From contig CM042152.1 of the NCBI GenBank assembly GCA_023376005.1, positions 80,538,479-80,602,478 on the forward strand: a stretch of 64,000 bases of DNA, read 5' to 3'. This DNA comes from Doryteuthis pealeii. Its lineage: Eukaryota > Mollusca > Cephalopoda > Myopsida > Loliginidae. The position numbers and the translations under genes are program-made. Positions 33,560 through 47,191 of this stretch are shown here, piece by piece (the stretch's first letter is position 1; each line of letters begins with the position of its first letter). The notes under the pieces are model-generated. The model saw only the letters and a list, made by a program, of their open reading frames with translations. It did no database searches and had not been told where the DNA came from.

Positions 33560-34074
33560 TGTTACATAATCTGTAAGTAGCTTATGAATTATGTATGTAC
33601 CTGTAGTAAGAATATCTTTAAAAAGTTCATTAGAGTCAGAAGAATGGGGCTTCAGTGGAAAGTTACTATGACCGATGATTGACAATTGGTGACATTCTGC
33701 TGACCTTCCGGTAGAGACGATACATTTGTGAGATAGTTTAGTTTCAGATGCAAACAGACCTTTGAGAAGTATGGATGCTATTGTTGGTTCTGAGAGTCAC
33801 TCTCCCCCTGTGGCGGAATCATGGGCTGGGTTGATGTAATAAAGCTTTAGAAGAAAACAACAAGTTTTGTTTGTTGAGTCAATATTAAACAAGAAATGAC
33901 CAGCCAAAAAATAAAGAAGAACCAACACTTAACAGAAACCAGCCAAACAAGAGAACATGGTAGCTGGCCGAGTTAGACAAAGTACAAGTAAGAGCCATCA
34001 TCTCAACTCCATCTATCTATCTATCTGTCTGTCTCTCCAATATATACACCCAGTAAAGGGTGTATATATTGACA
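33560..34074 (+). mobile_element. LTR family 1 (solo LTR-like)
   Basis: It begins TGTTACATAATCTG and ends near GACA after a perfect hairpin TATATACACCC...GGGTGTATATA (34039-34066). AATAAAGC at ~33838 is a likely polyadenylation signal. Flanks CTTC and CTTG match at 3 of 4. The tail is rich in (TATC)n. A second truncated family 1 copy starts at 34110 (TGTTACATAATTCGTGGG) and is cut at about 34215. Confidence 0.6.
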
Positions 34075-34212
34075 CTTGCTTGACAATTAAAAAGGTCATT
34101 TTTGAACAAGTGTTACATAATTCGTGGGTAGCCTACGAATTATGTCTGTAAGTGTAGTTAGATTTTGAATTGAATTTTGTTGAAGATTCAAAATTGAAGG
34201 GGGGTTATATTA

Positions 34213-34840
34213 TTGATAGGCATTTGGGATGAAAATAAACCTCAATAAGACCGAGGTTATGTATCAGCCCACTCCGAAATCACATGACACTGGAAAAGAC
34301 ATAATGATAGAAAGTCAGATTCCAGCTCAAGTAAATACCTTCAGGTACCTGGGCTCCACAGTTGCCATCAACAATAGACTCAATGCAGAGCTTGATCTCT
34401 GAATTTCAAATGCTTCCAAAGTATTTGGTTGGCTGAAGAGGCGAGTCTGGTTCAACAGAGACATCTCCTTGAAAACTAAATGTGCAGTATACTGCGCCAT
34501 AGTTCTCTCAATCCTCCTGTACGGTGCAGAAGCCTTGACTATATACAAAACGGATGCGCATAGACTACATGTCTATTACATGCGTCACTTGCGCAGCATA
34601 TTAAATGTCAGGTGGTGGCAACATGTTTCAAACAGGACCATCCTGAAGAGAACTGGACTCCCTGGCATTACCGAAATACTTGTCCAATGCAGCCTAAGAT
34701 GGACTGGCCACTTAAACAGACTTGGGGATGACAGATTGCCAAAGCAGATTCTGCACTCTCAACTGAGAGAGGGATCACATGGAATCGGTAGACCAAATGA
34801 CCTTTACTTGACCCCACCCCCCAACTTCCGCCAATGGGAA
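34213..34840 (+). pseudogene. LINE reverse transcriptase C-terminal fragment
   Basis: It reads GMKINLNKTEVMYQP, FRYLGSTVAINNRLNAELDL-stop-ISNASKVFGWLKRRVW, then a 139-codon frame with KCAVYCAIVLSILLYGAEA, HLRSILNVRWWQHVSN and CSLRWTGHLNRLGDDRLPKQ. These are the conserved thumb and C-terminal blocks of LINE RTs related to those at 8430 and 17340. A TGA and later divergence near 34800 break it. It directly follows an LTR fragment, so insertion into the LTR is likely. Confidence 0.8.
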
Positions 34841-35254
34841 GGTGTGAGAACAGAAATTAAGTTTTCTGGGGTGTTGGAGTTATTCTGATATAAGATGTGC
34901 TCTAATTACCCACCTGCATTTATAGACTAGCCAAGGTCACGTGAGTTATTCTTGCAACCAATCACTAGCAATGATGCGGACCTGATAGAATACTTAAACC
35001 CCCCACATTGGTCATAATTAAAACTGCACTCTTTGAGGACGGACGTAGGATTGCTGGATCTTTACCAATACTCAGGAAGGACTTATATGATTACCAGACT
35101 AACCAAAGGATTCATTATCGAAGGACTCTATACCAGTAACTGAGAACACTTTAGTAACCAAAGGATTCATTATCGAGCGACTCTTTATCAAGGATCCAAT
35201 TTCACTGGATAAGTGCTTCTGCTTTTAGGCCAAGGAATGGCCCTTAAAAACGTA
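34841..35254. other. Unassigned, LTR-like composition
   Basis: The start (CAATGGGAAGGTGTGAGAAC) resembles 12143-12165 in LTR family 1. Further on a direct repeat AACCAAAGGATTCATTATCGA occurs at about 35101 and 35158. No gene seen. Confidence 0.4.
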
Positions 35255-35985
35255 ACAGGAGGGGGGGTCTGTTATTTTGATTGTCAGGTACTTTGGGGGT
35301 TGCTCTGGTAGATGTAGGGTTAATCAGATATGAGTTGGGAAAACCAATTTCAATAAGCCCTGTAACCTGGGGTTTTAGAATATACTGACTGCAATACTGC
35401 GCAGGGATAAGCCCCCCCCCCCAATAGAGCAACAGGTTGGCCATGGGTATTGACACATGATGCTTAAGGAGGGAATCCTGGTGGATGAGCAGTCCATGAC
35501 ATGCAATACTCAATTTTGGCTCTTACTTAGGCTAGACAGGCAGTCAGAGAGGCCCCCTGTGATCAATTAGCTGGTCATATTAAGCACTAGCACCTATATG
35601 ATTGTCCCAATCCTACTGCCCTTATGGCAAACCCCACCTCTTTTTATCATATACATGCTAGAAGGCAGTGGCTGAGGGGTCTTAGTGTCCTATGTATAAT
35701 GAAAATCTCTATCTGATGGTGAAGTTCCGATTCTGGAGCTCTGGTGATTGGGGAGTACCCCTTCATCGCCATTATTCCCAGGTCCACTCTGACCCGGAGT
35801 GGTAGTACCTGTTAGGCTCCCATCTATGGGTTAAATAGGAAAAAAATGAGTTTTAAAAAATCTGTTTAAAAAAAAAATTGTGTTTAAAAAACAAATTGAG
35901 TATCCATCAAGAATGCATAAAACAAAAAGTCTTCGACATAAAATAACCCAACAAGAGTTGACATGGCGTAAAATCTAACCAACCA
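35255..35985 (-). repeat. Repeat family D, longest minus-strand copy
   Basis: Reverse complement of the copy at 24505-25095 and extends further at its 3' end (GGGGGGTCTGTTATTTTGAT side). Markers on the plus strand are AAGCACTAGCACCTATATGA, CTCTGACCCGGAGTGGTAGT and AGTTGACATGGCGTAAAATC. Confidence 0.8.
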
Positions 35986-36891
35986 ATCTCTGTGCTAGAC
36001 ATAGGTAAGTAAACACTAATCTTTGGTGAATATTAACTTCTTTAGCATTAGTGAGAAATTGACTAATACCTGATACAAAGTAAATATAATAAATGCTTTT
36101 CAGTACCATTATGATTCCAAGTCTTAAGAATATAAAATATAAATAAATCCATTAAATTTTGTTATCATAAACTTTTCTACACACATTGAATATAACTAGA
36201 CACTATGTTGAAATAGCCATAAGTAATATTTTAAACTAATGGAGAAATCAACAACCTGGTTCAGCCATTCCGGAAGGCAGATAATTTTATTTCTTAGACA
36301 CACAGTGAAATAGGAGTTATTTTTATCTGACTACTTATTGTACGTATTAGTAATTATTGATTGAAGTCATTGATGTAATTCTTTCAGAGTGTTATCTCCA
36401 TTTTTCAATGACTCCTTGCATAAGTGGAAGTTCAGTTATTGTGTCCAACGTATCATTCTTTGAAAAAAATCATCTGAAAGAAAGTGAATGAAATCTCAGA
36501 AATTCTTGGAGATATTTTTTGAGTAGAGGTTGAAACAGAGGCAAATTGAATTCACTAATGTAAATTTTTAGCAATAGACGTTAACGTTCATTTAAGTATC
36601 AATAATTTATTTGATGTCTACGAGGGTAATGAGCTTATAATTATTCACTAATTGTACAAATCTTTGATCAAATTTGCTTTAAAGCATTTAATTAAAATGA
36701 TGATGATTTTGTAATCTGTATAATTATTGAAATACTTTATTGGTGCTTTTGTTTAAATTTTGATGGGCTTTCATATTGCTGTGGAGGTTCAATGTAAGGT
36801 TTGGATTTTTCCTTGGACATTTAATTTTTTTAGATGTTGGTGATATATATATATAAATTCTGATGTTTCATTTGAACTCTAAATTGCATGG

Positions 36892-36923
<32 letters not shown>

Positions 36924-37229
36924 CAGAGAGAGAGAGAGAGAGAGAGGGGGGGGAGAAAATATAACTAGATGAATGAACGTGAGAGATGCATACAGAAAAA
37001 GAAAAAAAATGACAAAGTTATATATCTAATGGTAACACTGCACAGTATCCATGTTTCATTTCTTTGCCCACCATTGGCATGTTACACTGAAAGTAAATGG
37101 GAATAAATAAATAAATCAACGAAAATTGTTTATTTTCGAAATTCTTAAGCACCATAATAGGAATTAGACAATGAATTATTGAAAGCATTCTTGAAAATTT
37201 ACTTTAAAATGCACGAAGCCGTTTTAGAG
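35986..37229. other. AT-rich intergenic sequence before the host gene
   Basis: No coding or repeat call except (TA)n(GA)n at 36894-36948. It is the longest stretch of the first 37 kb free of recognised mobile elements, which fits an upstream gene boundary. Confidence 0.5.
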
Positions 37230-38452
37230 CATTTTAAAAATGGCGTCTGGCGAGATTTCAAGATGGCCGCTATCATTAGATTTTGAACCTAAACTTTTGC
37301 ACCCGAATATTTTACTGTATTGAACAAATATGGTTATAATTTGATTAGCTACTAAAACGTTCTTAAAATTCTTGGGTATAAGTAAAATTTAGTCTCATTA
37401 TTATAATTTGCTCATTACTTTCTGAAACGTATAGTTTTGCACAATAATTGTACTTGCCACTGTTGTCTTATAGTTCTAGTTTTAACATAATATATTTTTT
37501 TAACTGATTGTATGTTATATATACGTAAAACTGACCACAAAATTAACTTTTATTCCTTTAAAAACTTTTAAAGCTAAACAATTCAAACAAAGTTTGGACT
37601 TGTCGTCATGCGTCACGTACAAGGGAGATAATTTCACGAAAATCTATGTCGGCCATTTTTCTCATATTCTATGTATAAATCTGTTTCACCGGCAGTTAAA
37701 ATTTTACAAGGATGATTATTTTTAACTTTTAATAGAATAGTTGCTCTTTAGTTGCACATATTTGTCTAACTGCGTATGTTTTACCTAAAAATATAAACAT
37801 TTTAATATTTATCTTCGTGAGAACGAGGTCCCCCTCACATTTTAGTGCGGCGGCCATGAGGCTAGTTTGGTTGGACGTCTCCGTATATAGGCTGCTGAAT
37901 TTCCGTAATTTTTGGAGGCCGTCTCTCTGGCCTTTTGGAATCTTTTTGTTTTTATAATTTCTTGAGAAAAAGAAACGAAAAGAAAGCTGTGCACACAAAC
38001 CGCTTTTAGCTCCACCACGCTCCGCAGGATGCGATGGTGAAGATGTGAACAACAAGCGTGTTAGCCACCAAGACGCACGTATACATACATGTACATGCGG
38101 TTGAACGTGTGTTATGTTTGTGTCTGACAAACACGAATATAATATTTCTTTTTGCGAAGGAATACATATGCAACCAAAACGAAAATCTCATACATTTTTT
38201 ACACATTCATCAATGTTTTTTCATTATAAATATAAAAAAGAAAGAAATTAACTACGACGAAAAAAAAGCAAAAAAAAAGCTAGTAGCCTAGAAAAACTAA
38301 ACGAACACCCCTTCTCGACCTTTTATGTTTTTTTTTTTTTTTTGTTAATTCGAATTTAAAAAAAAAGTTTTATAAGGATTTAACTTTGTTAAAGAAAGAA
38401 AAATATTTAAAAAAAAGACTTTTGCATAAAAAAAAAGATAGAGCAAGACCTA
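37230..38452 (+). promoter_or_regulatory. Promoter and 5' leader of the ZMYM-like gene, YY1-like motifs
   Basis: CpG frequency rises here relative to flanks (CACGCTCCGCAGGATGCGATG, GTGCGGCGGCCATGAGG). Four YY1-type cores appear on both strands: AAAAATGGCG (37236), AAGATGGCCGC (37260), GGCCATTTTT (37651) and CGGCCAT (37851). No clear TATA box. The leader just before the ATG is A-rich with an in-frame TAA at 38408-38410, which supports 38453 as the initiator. The transcription start cannot be placed from sequence alone. Confidence 0.5.
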
Positions 38453-38551
38453 ATGGATGTTGAAATTGATACAACGAGCGCGGCTGCCGCATCTTCTGGA
38501 GATGGAGGCGAAACGAAGAGTGACGGAAGCCCCAAGCCGGTAACTACCGAG
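38453..38551 (+). CDS. ZMYM-like exon 1 (start codon; two possible donors)
   Basis: ATG at 38453 opens MDVEIDTTSAAAASSGDGG... . Two GT donors keep the same phase: CCG|GTAACT after 38539 (29 codons) and GAG|GTAGAA after 38551 (33 codons, adding VTTE). The second has the better exon-side match (AG|GT), the first the better intron side (GTAA). Both join exon 2 in phase 0. The frame otherwise stops at 38571-38573 (TAA), so a splice must occur here. Upstream in-frame TAA at 38408. Confidence 0.7.
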
Positions 38552-41500
38552 GTAGAAAAACGATTCTTTTACTAATTTATTAATATAATTATTTAGAAAA
38601 GATACACGATAAAGTAATAAGAAAAACTGAAATCGGAATTCTGCTTGCATTGTTACCGCTATAATAGCAAAATAATTAGATAAATTTATTTTATTTTCAC
38701 CGCGTATATCTTTTATATTTATTTAAACTTTTTGTTCGTAGTTTTTACCTTCTTTAATGAGCAAGTGAGGATAGAATGCCCAGAAGCGATGAAAAAAAAA
38801 AGGAGGAGGGGATTTCTGATATGCTGAAAGGTTTGAACAAAACCTGCTACTGTGTTACGAGAGATTTTTGGTTGCAGCAAAGGGCTGCAATCTTTAACGG
38901 AAAAATTTAGGGGTGAAAAAAAAATTATTTTACCGCCATGATTCAGGGGAGATAATTTGTGTTTTGTAGGGGGCGCCACCTGTTTACTTTAAAAAGGAAG
39001 AAAGGGATGGAAAATCATTGTAGCAGCATTGGCTCAAGAGAGATTTATTTATCAGCATAATTTACTGCATAAATATCATCATTAATGTATTGTATATAAA
39101 AAACATTCCTGTGTATATTTTTTAAAATAGATTTTGGTAAGAATATGCTTAACTGTTTTATTTATTTATTTTTTTAATTTAACTTTGACGCGCTGCCATT
39201 GTACGCATGGTGATGTAAAGAAAAACGTCGACATCTCTTTCTATGAGTAAGAAAAAAACATAAAACAAAAAGACAATCTTTTATAGATTATTGGTAGAAT
39301 TTGGGTTTTGAAAATGGTATTTAGCATTATTTAATTTTTTTTCACTTTCGAAATAACAAAAGCCTTTTTATTAAATTATATTTCACCTGAATCTGATTTT
39401 AAACCATAAAACAACAACCGTTTTTTTTCCTCATTCATGATAGACTATTATATTAATTTAAAATATATTTGTAAATGAGTAATTATTATTTAATTATTAT
39501 TGTCCAGAATTATGTAGCAATGATTAAAAATAAATCTTGCCTTGATTCTCCATAATCTAACATTAGTTTTCTTCTGTTTTCTTCACGCAAAATGGTAAAA
39601 ATTCAACCTGCCTTTTAAACTATGTGGAATTAGAAATTAATATTAATCAACCAATGCTTTCTCAAAAAAATCTGAAAAATGTTTGACATTCAATTTAAAA
39701 CCATAACCAACGAAAATAAACTAAAGTAGTTAATTTAAATTTAGTTATCAAATTTGTTTTTGTGGCATATTAGTATTAATTTGTATTAAAAAATGGCGAC
39801 GTTTTGTTCAAATTTGTTATTCTAGTTATTTTTCTTAAAAACAAAAAAATTAATATTTTCAAAAGCCGTTATCATTTTAATGATCATTCTAAACAAGGAT
39901 GATTCTTATTCGATTTATAATTTGACTGTATCAGCCCTAAATTGTCTATATCAATTTTTGAATACTAATTTTTGAAAAAACAAAACAAAAACAAGTGAAA
40001 ACCTTGTTTAATATCAAACCTTTGGTTTTAGAAAAGTTAGAAGGCAATAATTTTTTTTTCTAATGCTAAATTCGTTATAATAAAGTAAATTTAGTAGTTA
40101 CAATGTTTTTTTTTGTTTTGTTTTTTCAAAATAAAGAAACTTGTCTTAAGGGTGAAAATATCGTTAATGCCAGTTGATAGTTTTTTTGTTTGTTTTTTGT
40201 GTAATTTTTTTTTGTATTACCGCCAGTATCTCTTGAGAGTAAAACGTGTTCGACAGGATTACTTAATAGTTTGAGCGCCAAAACCTCATTAAGGGTTTTA
40301 AAATACTTTTTCCGGTGAAACAAAAATTATCAACGAATTCCGTGGGTGGATTCAATGAAGAAAGGGTGTTAATTTTTTCCCAATTGTTACTGTCCCAACT
40401 GTTGATTATTTGAATTTTGCTTCTAAATGAGACCAAAACCATGTGTTATTTAAATATCTAAACCTCATTTGCTGGCCGTGTAATTCTGGTAGGCTTCCTT
40501 TTGTTTTTATTCAATTAACATGTTTTATATATAATAATTTTAATTTACCATTTTACCCTTTTTCTTTCGTGAATGCGTTCCTTTGTTCATTTTTTTAAAA
40601 AACAGGTTTATGTACCGACTTTTCATTAACATGAATCGTAGGGATATTTGAAAAAAAAAATTTCAAGGGAAAGTTGTATGTAACTGAATATTCACTTATT
40701 ATTGGGAATTCTCAATTTCTACAATTAATTGCTAAACTATTGGTTATTTTCTTTTAAAACGGGTACCTGTTAAAACATTTAAATAATCCTATATTATATT
40801 TTTTAACTAACCCTTATTTAAGTTGTTTTTATCATATATACTAGTTATAAATTTAACTTAGTTTTTCACCAAAGAATTTTTTTTTGTCTTTATTTAAAAA
40901 AAAAAAAAATTAACTATAAGTAAATATTAAATGACAGTTTTGTGATAACTATTTTAGTGCACTTTCATATTCAGTTTCTATTTTGATAAAGGAATGTTTT
41001 CAATTGGGATTTTGTTAAAAGTTGTGGTCGATAAGGTTAAGTAATTTTTTTTTTTACTTTTTGAAATTCATCCTGGTGAACTATCCTGAAATTTCTTTTC
41101 CTTAAGATATTGCAAAATCACACAAATGAAATTTATTGTAAAAATGCAATTGCAAACATATGTTTCCTTATTACTTGATATTAAACATGAATAAAATTCT
41201 AGACTGAGTCTTAACACCATCATTATTGTTTTTATTACTTTTAAAAAACATCGTCGTACAAAACAATGGAATGGAAATTGATTGATGTTATTTGGTCCAG
41301 AATAAAAAAAATCATTTTATTGTAAAGTCTTTTCTGACTTTAATACCATTAACTCGTCTCTCAAACACTTTTTGTTTCCAGTTTGTATTGAAGGACCCTC
41401 TCCTTGAAATTTTCATCATTATAAGATGATGCTTCTCTAACCAATTCACTGATTGCATACATTAACAGTGTTTATCTAGAGACAAACTTAGAAAAGATTT

Positions 41501-41869
41501 TTTGTTCTCCTTTCTTTAGTTGCATTTACAAAGCAACTTATCTTTAAACATTTATACATGTAAATAATAATAATTCTTTTTTTTATGCATATACAATTAT
41601 TAAATAATTTGTTCTTTGTGTTCTTACTTCATGCCTATGACACTTACCCATATAGGCTTATAATTGCACAACAAAGGCAATTATGTATTATTTTTATATA
41701 TTTAAAGTTATCTATAGAACATTTGACTTCACAAATACAATGATTTCATTCATAAACATAGAGATATGCAAGAATGCACAGATTTTTAAAGTAAATGTGC
41801 CTCAATTGCATATCTTTTTAGAATTACATCTACATATTCAAGTACAACAGATGTAGAAAAAGTATTTAT

Positions 41870-41900
<31 letters not shown>

Positions 41901-43966
41901 TTTGAGATTATAAAATGTTTTTGGACTTTAAAAATGCCATCAATCATAAGTAGGACTATTCTTTAACTTTTGATTACTTCATTATAAATTTTTGAATAAT
42001 TTTCAACAGATTCAGTATAATTTTCTGCAAATAATTTTTTTGCATCATATTCTGATCATGTATTTTTTCCATAAAAAATGAAATATGATTCAAAATTTGT
42101 AATCAACAGGATTTAGAATTAATGAAACAAAACCATTAAAAAATTGCTATTAACTTCATATTAAAAAAAAAAGAACATTTTTTTTTTTTTTTCTATTTTC
42201 AAGTTAAAAATTATTACTACAATATTTAATTTTACTCAAATCACCTATTCTACTTCTTTAATATTTAAATTAGATTAAAATCTGATAAATTTTGCTCCAT
42301 TTCTATTGCTTTTTGGTTCATCATTGAAATACTTGTTTATCATCTTGTAAGGTTTCTATTTGCATTAAACAAATTTACTGTAGCCAATTTGTCTGTTGGG
42401 TGGAATATCTAAGTATTTGTATCGGACTCAAATGTTTTGAATTTTCATTTCATTTAAAAAGAGAGGAAATATATACAATTTATAAAATCCATATTATTTA
42501 TATACACAAAAAGATCTGCACCCAAAATATAACAAAACTTAATCCTTTGAGTTTTCACTTTTCTCTCATTAAATTTGTTTTGATTTATTTTTCTTTATGA
42601 GATTTCTATTCTATTTTAATTTTTCCTGTCTTTCTGATAAATGTTTTATATTTTTGTTTATTTAAATATCCTCAAATTATATTAAATGTATTATGCCGAT
42701 CCAAGTAAATATAAACTTGTTGTGAAAGAAATCAGTGAGTGTGAATATCTTGTTGGGATCAAATGTTTTAAATCTTAACTGTTATTGTTTTGATAATGTT
42801 TAACAAGTGGTTGGCCTCATGTTTATTTACATCTATTGTTGTTTAGGTTATCCCACAGCTGAAGAAAAGTTTTTATTCTCTAAAAATGTATTTTTCAGAT
42901 ACCTTAAGGTTTTTCTAGAAACCATTTCTCCTATTCTTCTAACAATTTTGATTAACAATACTAATTGATCTGACAAATATTTCTCTTTAAAAGATTTTCC
43001 TAATTGTAATGAAAGATTTCTTTGAATTCCTCAAATTGGTCTCCTGTTTTCTTTAGAATTGTCTATCATATTTTAGAGATAAAAAAAAAAAAGTAAAAGT
43101 AAATTCATCAGGGTGGACTAATGTCGGTATCAGCCGGACAGCAAGGGAGTCTATCCCCTTTTCACTAGCGCTAGACCAAGGAGATTGTTTTGGTGTCTAA
43201 GGCAGAGCATCACACCTACCATCAGCTCCTCATTTTAATGCACAAATCCATGTGCTACTTATATGCTGAATTGGTGAGGGCCATTATTTTAGAGATAGTA
43301 TCATGAAATTATACATGTATATCATAAGTAAAATATTTTATGTAATGATTGTTATAGTAATAGAAAATAAAGCATTTGTTGATTTAGCAAAGTAACTTTG
43401 TATTGAAATAACTTTTCTGATTATCACTCAATCTCTACTTGCCATTACAAATCTTTTTTTGATAGTTTATTAATTTAAGGGACTCAAGTATTTTGTTATT
43501 TTTTAATAGAAGCAATAATTATTAGAAGTAATTGTATCAAAACATTTGTATAAATTTGAATTTTTGGAAATAATAGTAGAAATAATCAGTTATTTAATGA
43601 TGAAATGATTAATATTACTAATTTAGCTTAGAGTGTCTGCCTAAGAATTACAAGGTTCAGGGTTCAATACTGGTCCTTGCCAGCACAGTGCATGAGTAGC
43701 ATGGCTTGGGTAATCTGATCTGTGTGCTGACAGTAGGTGTGGCTCTTCACCTCTGCAAAACAATCTCTCTGATCTAGTACTAGCAAAAAGGGGCTAGACT
43801 CTATCACTGTTTGGCTGTTAACGACAATAGGCCACTCTGCAAACTTTACTTTTAATGCCAATTTTTTGTTCTGGTTATTTTGTCTGAAATCAAAGTAAGA
43901 TTATAAAATCTCAAGAAGTGAACATGTTCAATATTAGATATCGTATTGGACTTGAAATGTTTTAAA

Positions 43967-44016
<50 letters not shown>

Positions 44017-47000
44017 TATTAGATAATTTCTATCAGCCAATAGATCTTTAAATAGGATTTCTACTGAGAATCACTACCAGATTTTGTTATTGTTACTTTT
44101 GTCTGAAATAGTTATTAAATATTTTGGTTTTGGGAGAAATACAAGATTGGATCAATAAGTTCATAACCTGGCACAGCTGAATTTTGATCTGAAATTTTCA
44201 TGATAAATGTTCTATGTTTATATTTACAACTTAATTTTGTTGATAAGGAATGAGATTATGTTGAAAAATATTTTTTGTGAACTAGATCATCTTTCATAAA
44301 TAGGCTGTAGACTTGATTTACTTATGTGCTGAATTTATAAAGGATACCAACATTTTTAAAGAATAAATAAAACACTTTTTTTATACTTATCATTTTGATA
44401 ACTAGGCGATCATTTTTGAATTACAAACATCATATAATCTTCATAACAGTTTAGTGAATTTGAAACAAATGATTTTTATTGATGTGTATTATTGAAGTAA
44501 AGCTGTAATATTTTTATGAACAAGTCTGATGTCAATTATTCACATGTATACATTGCTGTAAATTTGATACTCGACTTTTTAATGGACTGAGAAATATTTG
44601 TTTTTAAAGTTTCTCTTTTAGGCTTTTCCTTTTTCTTTTCATCTTTAATAGCAGACTCAAAATGTTATGTTCATCCAATTCTAGCTGTTATGATTTAAAG
44701 GACAGTATAAAAGTTGGTGGATAATATCTCCTAATGATAAATATTAATAAGTAGGTAAAGTTGTCGGGGTGGCCTAAAGTTGGTATCAGCCAGAGAGCGA
44801 GGGAGTCTATCCCCTTTTCACTTGTGCTAGAACGAGGAGATTGTTTTTTTTAGCGTCTGAGGTGGAGCGCCACACCTACCATCAGCTTCTCACTTTACTG
44901 CACAGATCCCTGTGCTACTCATATGCTGAGTTGGCGAGGGCCGGTATTGAACCAGGAACCTTGCGATTCCTAGTCAAGCACTCTACTGACTGAGCTAAAC
45001 CGGTCCTTAAAAAAGATAAAAGTCTGACACTCATTCTTAATTTTAACTCTTTAAAGATAAATGTCATTGACATGCACTGAATTAGGTGAAGTTAGTATTT
45101 TATACCAAATTTAACCTGTAAATGTCTAATTCTTTTTAAGTAAACAAACAATAGGGCTTTTTTTTTTTTATTATTTGGATTATTCAGACTATTGTCCTCA
45201 TCTTTATTGTTATCTGTACAACATTTCAGCCGATGTACCCTCCGGCCTTCAGGTATTTCTTGTCGGACTCTGGAACCTTTTCAGAAGAAGGCTGGAGGGC
45301 ACATTGGCTGAAATGTTGTACAGATAACAATAAAGATGAGGACAATAGTCTGAATAATCCAAATTATCAAGCCTCATCTTAAAAATTCAGAGAAATAATA
45401 GGGTTTTGTTTTTATTAATTTTAAACTCAATTTTAATATCAATTTAAATTTTTTTGTTTTTCTTTCTAATTGCCATTGATTAACTTTTAATAAATATCCA
45501 TTTGTTATATCTGCTTATTTAAAAAACCCAATTAACTTTAGTTTTATTAGTAATCCCTGTTACTACAAATTTTATCTTAGGTATTATTCTCCTAGACTAT
45601 TAACTTTTTTAGTTTTATTAATTGGGTTGTTAAGTATATATCAGATATTTTATATTTCTCCTGGATTTTGTAAACTCCTTTATTTGAAGGTTGGATTTGA
45701 TTTTTATATAATTTGGTTAATAGTAATGTTGAATAAAGAAAGATATGATTGATAAATATATCAAAAATACATTCTTTATGATGAGTCATTTTTCCCCTAA
45801 ATATTAAGCTTCAAACAAACTGATGAAATGGCTAAATAAAAGTAAAAATAAAACATTCTAACATTGTAAGGCTTGTATAAAAACAAATCATTTTTGGCAA
45901 TATAGTCTTGTGTAATATTGCTATTGAAATCTAAGCATAGGATAAGTAAAGGTTAAATACAAGTGGCAATGTCTTTTTTGCAAAAAACATAGTAAAGTAA
46001 TTTACATGAAGATTAGTCATGTTTTTGTTGCAAAAAGCTACAGGTTATTTGTATTGTCTAGTTACACACACACACACACATCACTTGGTTATAACAGATG
46101 TTAGATTAGTGATCAAATCAAATCTCTTGATTTTAACTTATTCTGCTACTGAATCTGCATATGACATGAATAGTTACAAGTAATTTTTTTTTTTCTATTT
46201 ATGTTTATCATTTTATTCCTACCCAAATGCTCACTGTAAAAATATTGCCATGTCAATAAGCCTGATTAAATATCCTTGGTTTAGCTCAGTCAGATAGAGC
46301 ATCTGATTAGGAACCACAAGGTTCCTGATTCGTTACTGGGCCTCGCCAACTTAGCATATGAGTAGCACAGGGAGCTGTGCGGTAAAGTGTGGATCTGATG
46401 GTAGGTGGGGTGCTCCACCTCAGACCCCAAAAAACAATCTCCTTGGTTTAGCGCTAGGTACAAGAGGATAGACTCCCTTGCTGTCTAGCTGATACCGACA
46501 TTAGACCTCTCCGACAACTTATATATATAGATGCTGATAACTTTGTAATTTAGTGAGTCCTTGGATTTGATTTGAATGAGTCTCTAGGAAATTTAATGGG
46601 TCCCAACTAAGGCTGTCTAAACCCTACTTTTTGACCCATCTTGTGTAATGCGTTTCTAAGAAAGTATTGAAATGTATATCTCATCACCCTTATCACAAAA
46701 TGAAATTGTTCAGTTAAAGAAAGCAGTCAACTGTCATATCTTAGCTTGAAATGAGGGAAGACAAAAAGAAAAACACCAATTTGAAAAATAAAAAAAAAAC
46801 CCCAAAAACAGGAGTATTTACAGCAGGGCTGAGCTATACCCGAGTTAGGCCCGAAGCCAGAACTTCTTTTGTGATGTTGGCAGTAGAAATTTCCTTTTTT
46901 TAAAAAAACAAAAAACGAAGCTACTTTCTGGCATTTATTGGAGAACTCATATTCCTGAACAGTTACAGGCTGGTTGTGTGCAATGTTTAGGGATTTTTTT

Positions 47001-47123
47001 ATGGAAAAATTGTGTCTCTGGGGTGCATGGCTAAGATTTTACGGCACCCTTTTAGATTTTTATGTCGGATACACATCCTGTGTTACTATCCATTTCTCTC
47101 TCTCTCTCTCTCTATGTGTATGC

Positions 47124-47191
<68 letters not shown>

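Noticed and set aside
37729..38130. 133-codon minus-strand frame in the promoter region
   Set aside because: Overlaps the CpG-richer leader of the ZMYM-like gene; no conserved motif and no splice or start support. A divergent transcript is possible but not shown.
44940..45006. Functional tRNA genes at the SINE heads
   Set aside because: Box A and B-like sequences exist but the acceptor and anticodon stems do not pair, and each is followed by a shared SINE body.
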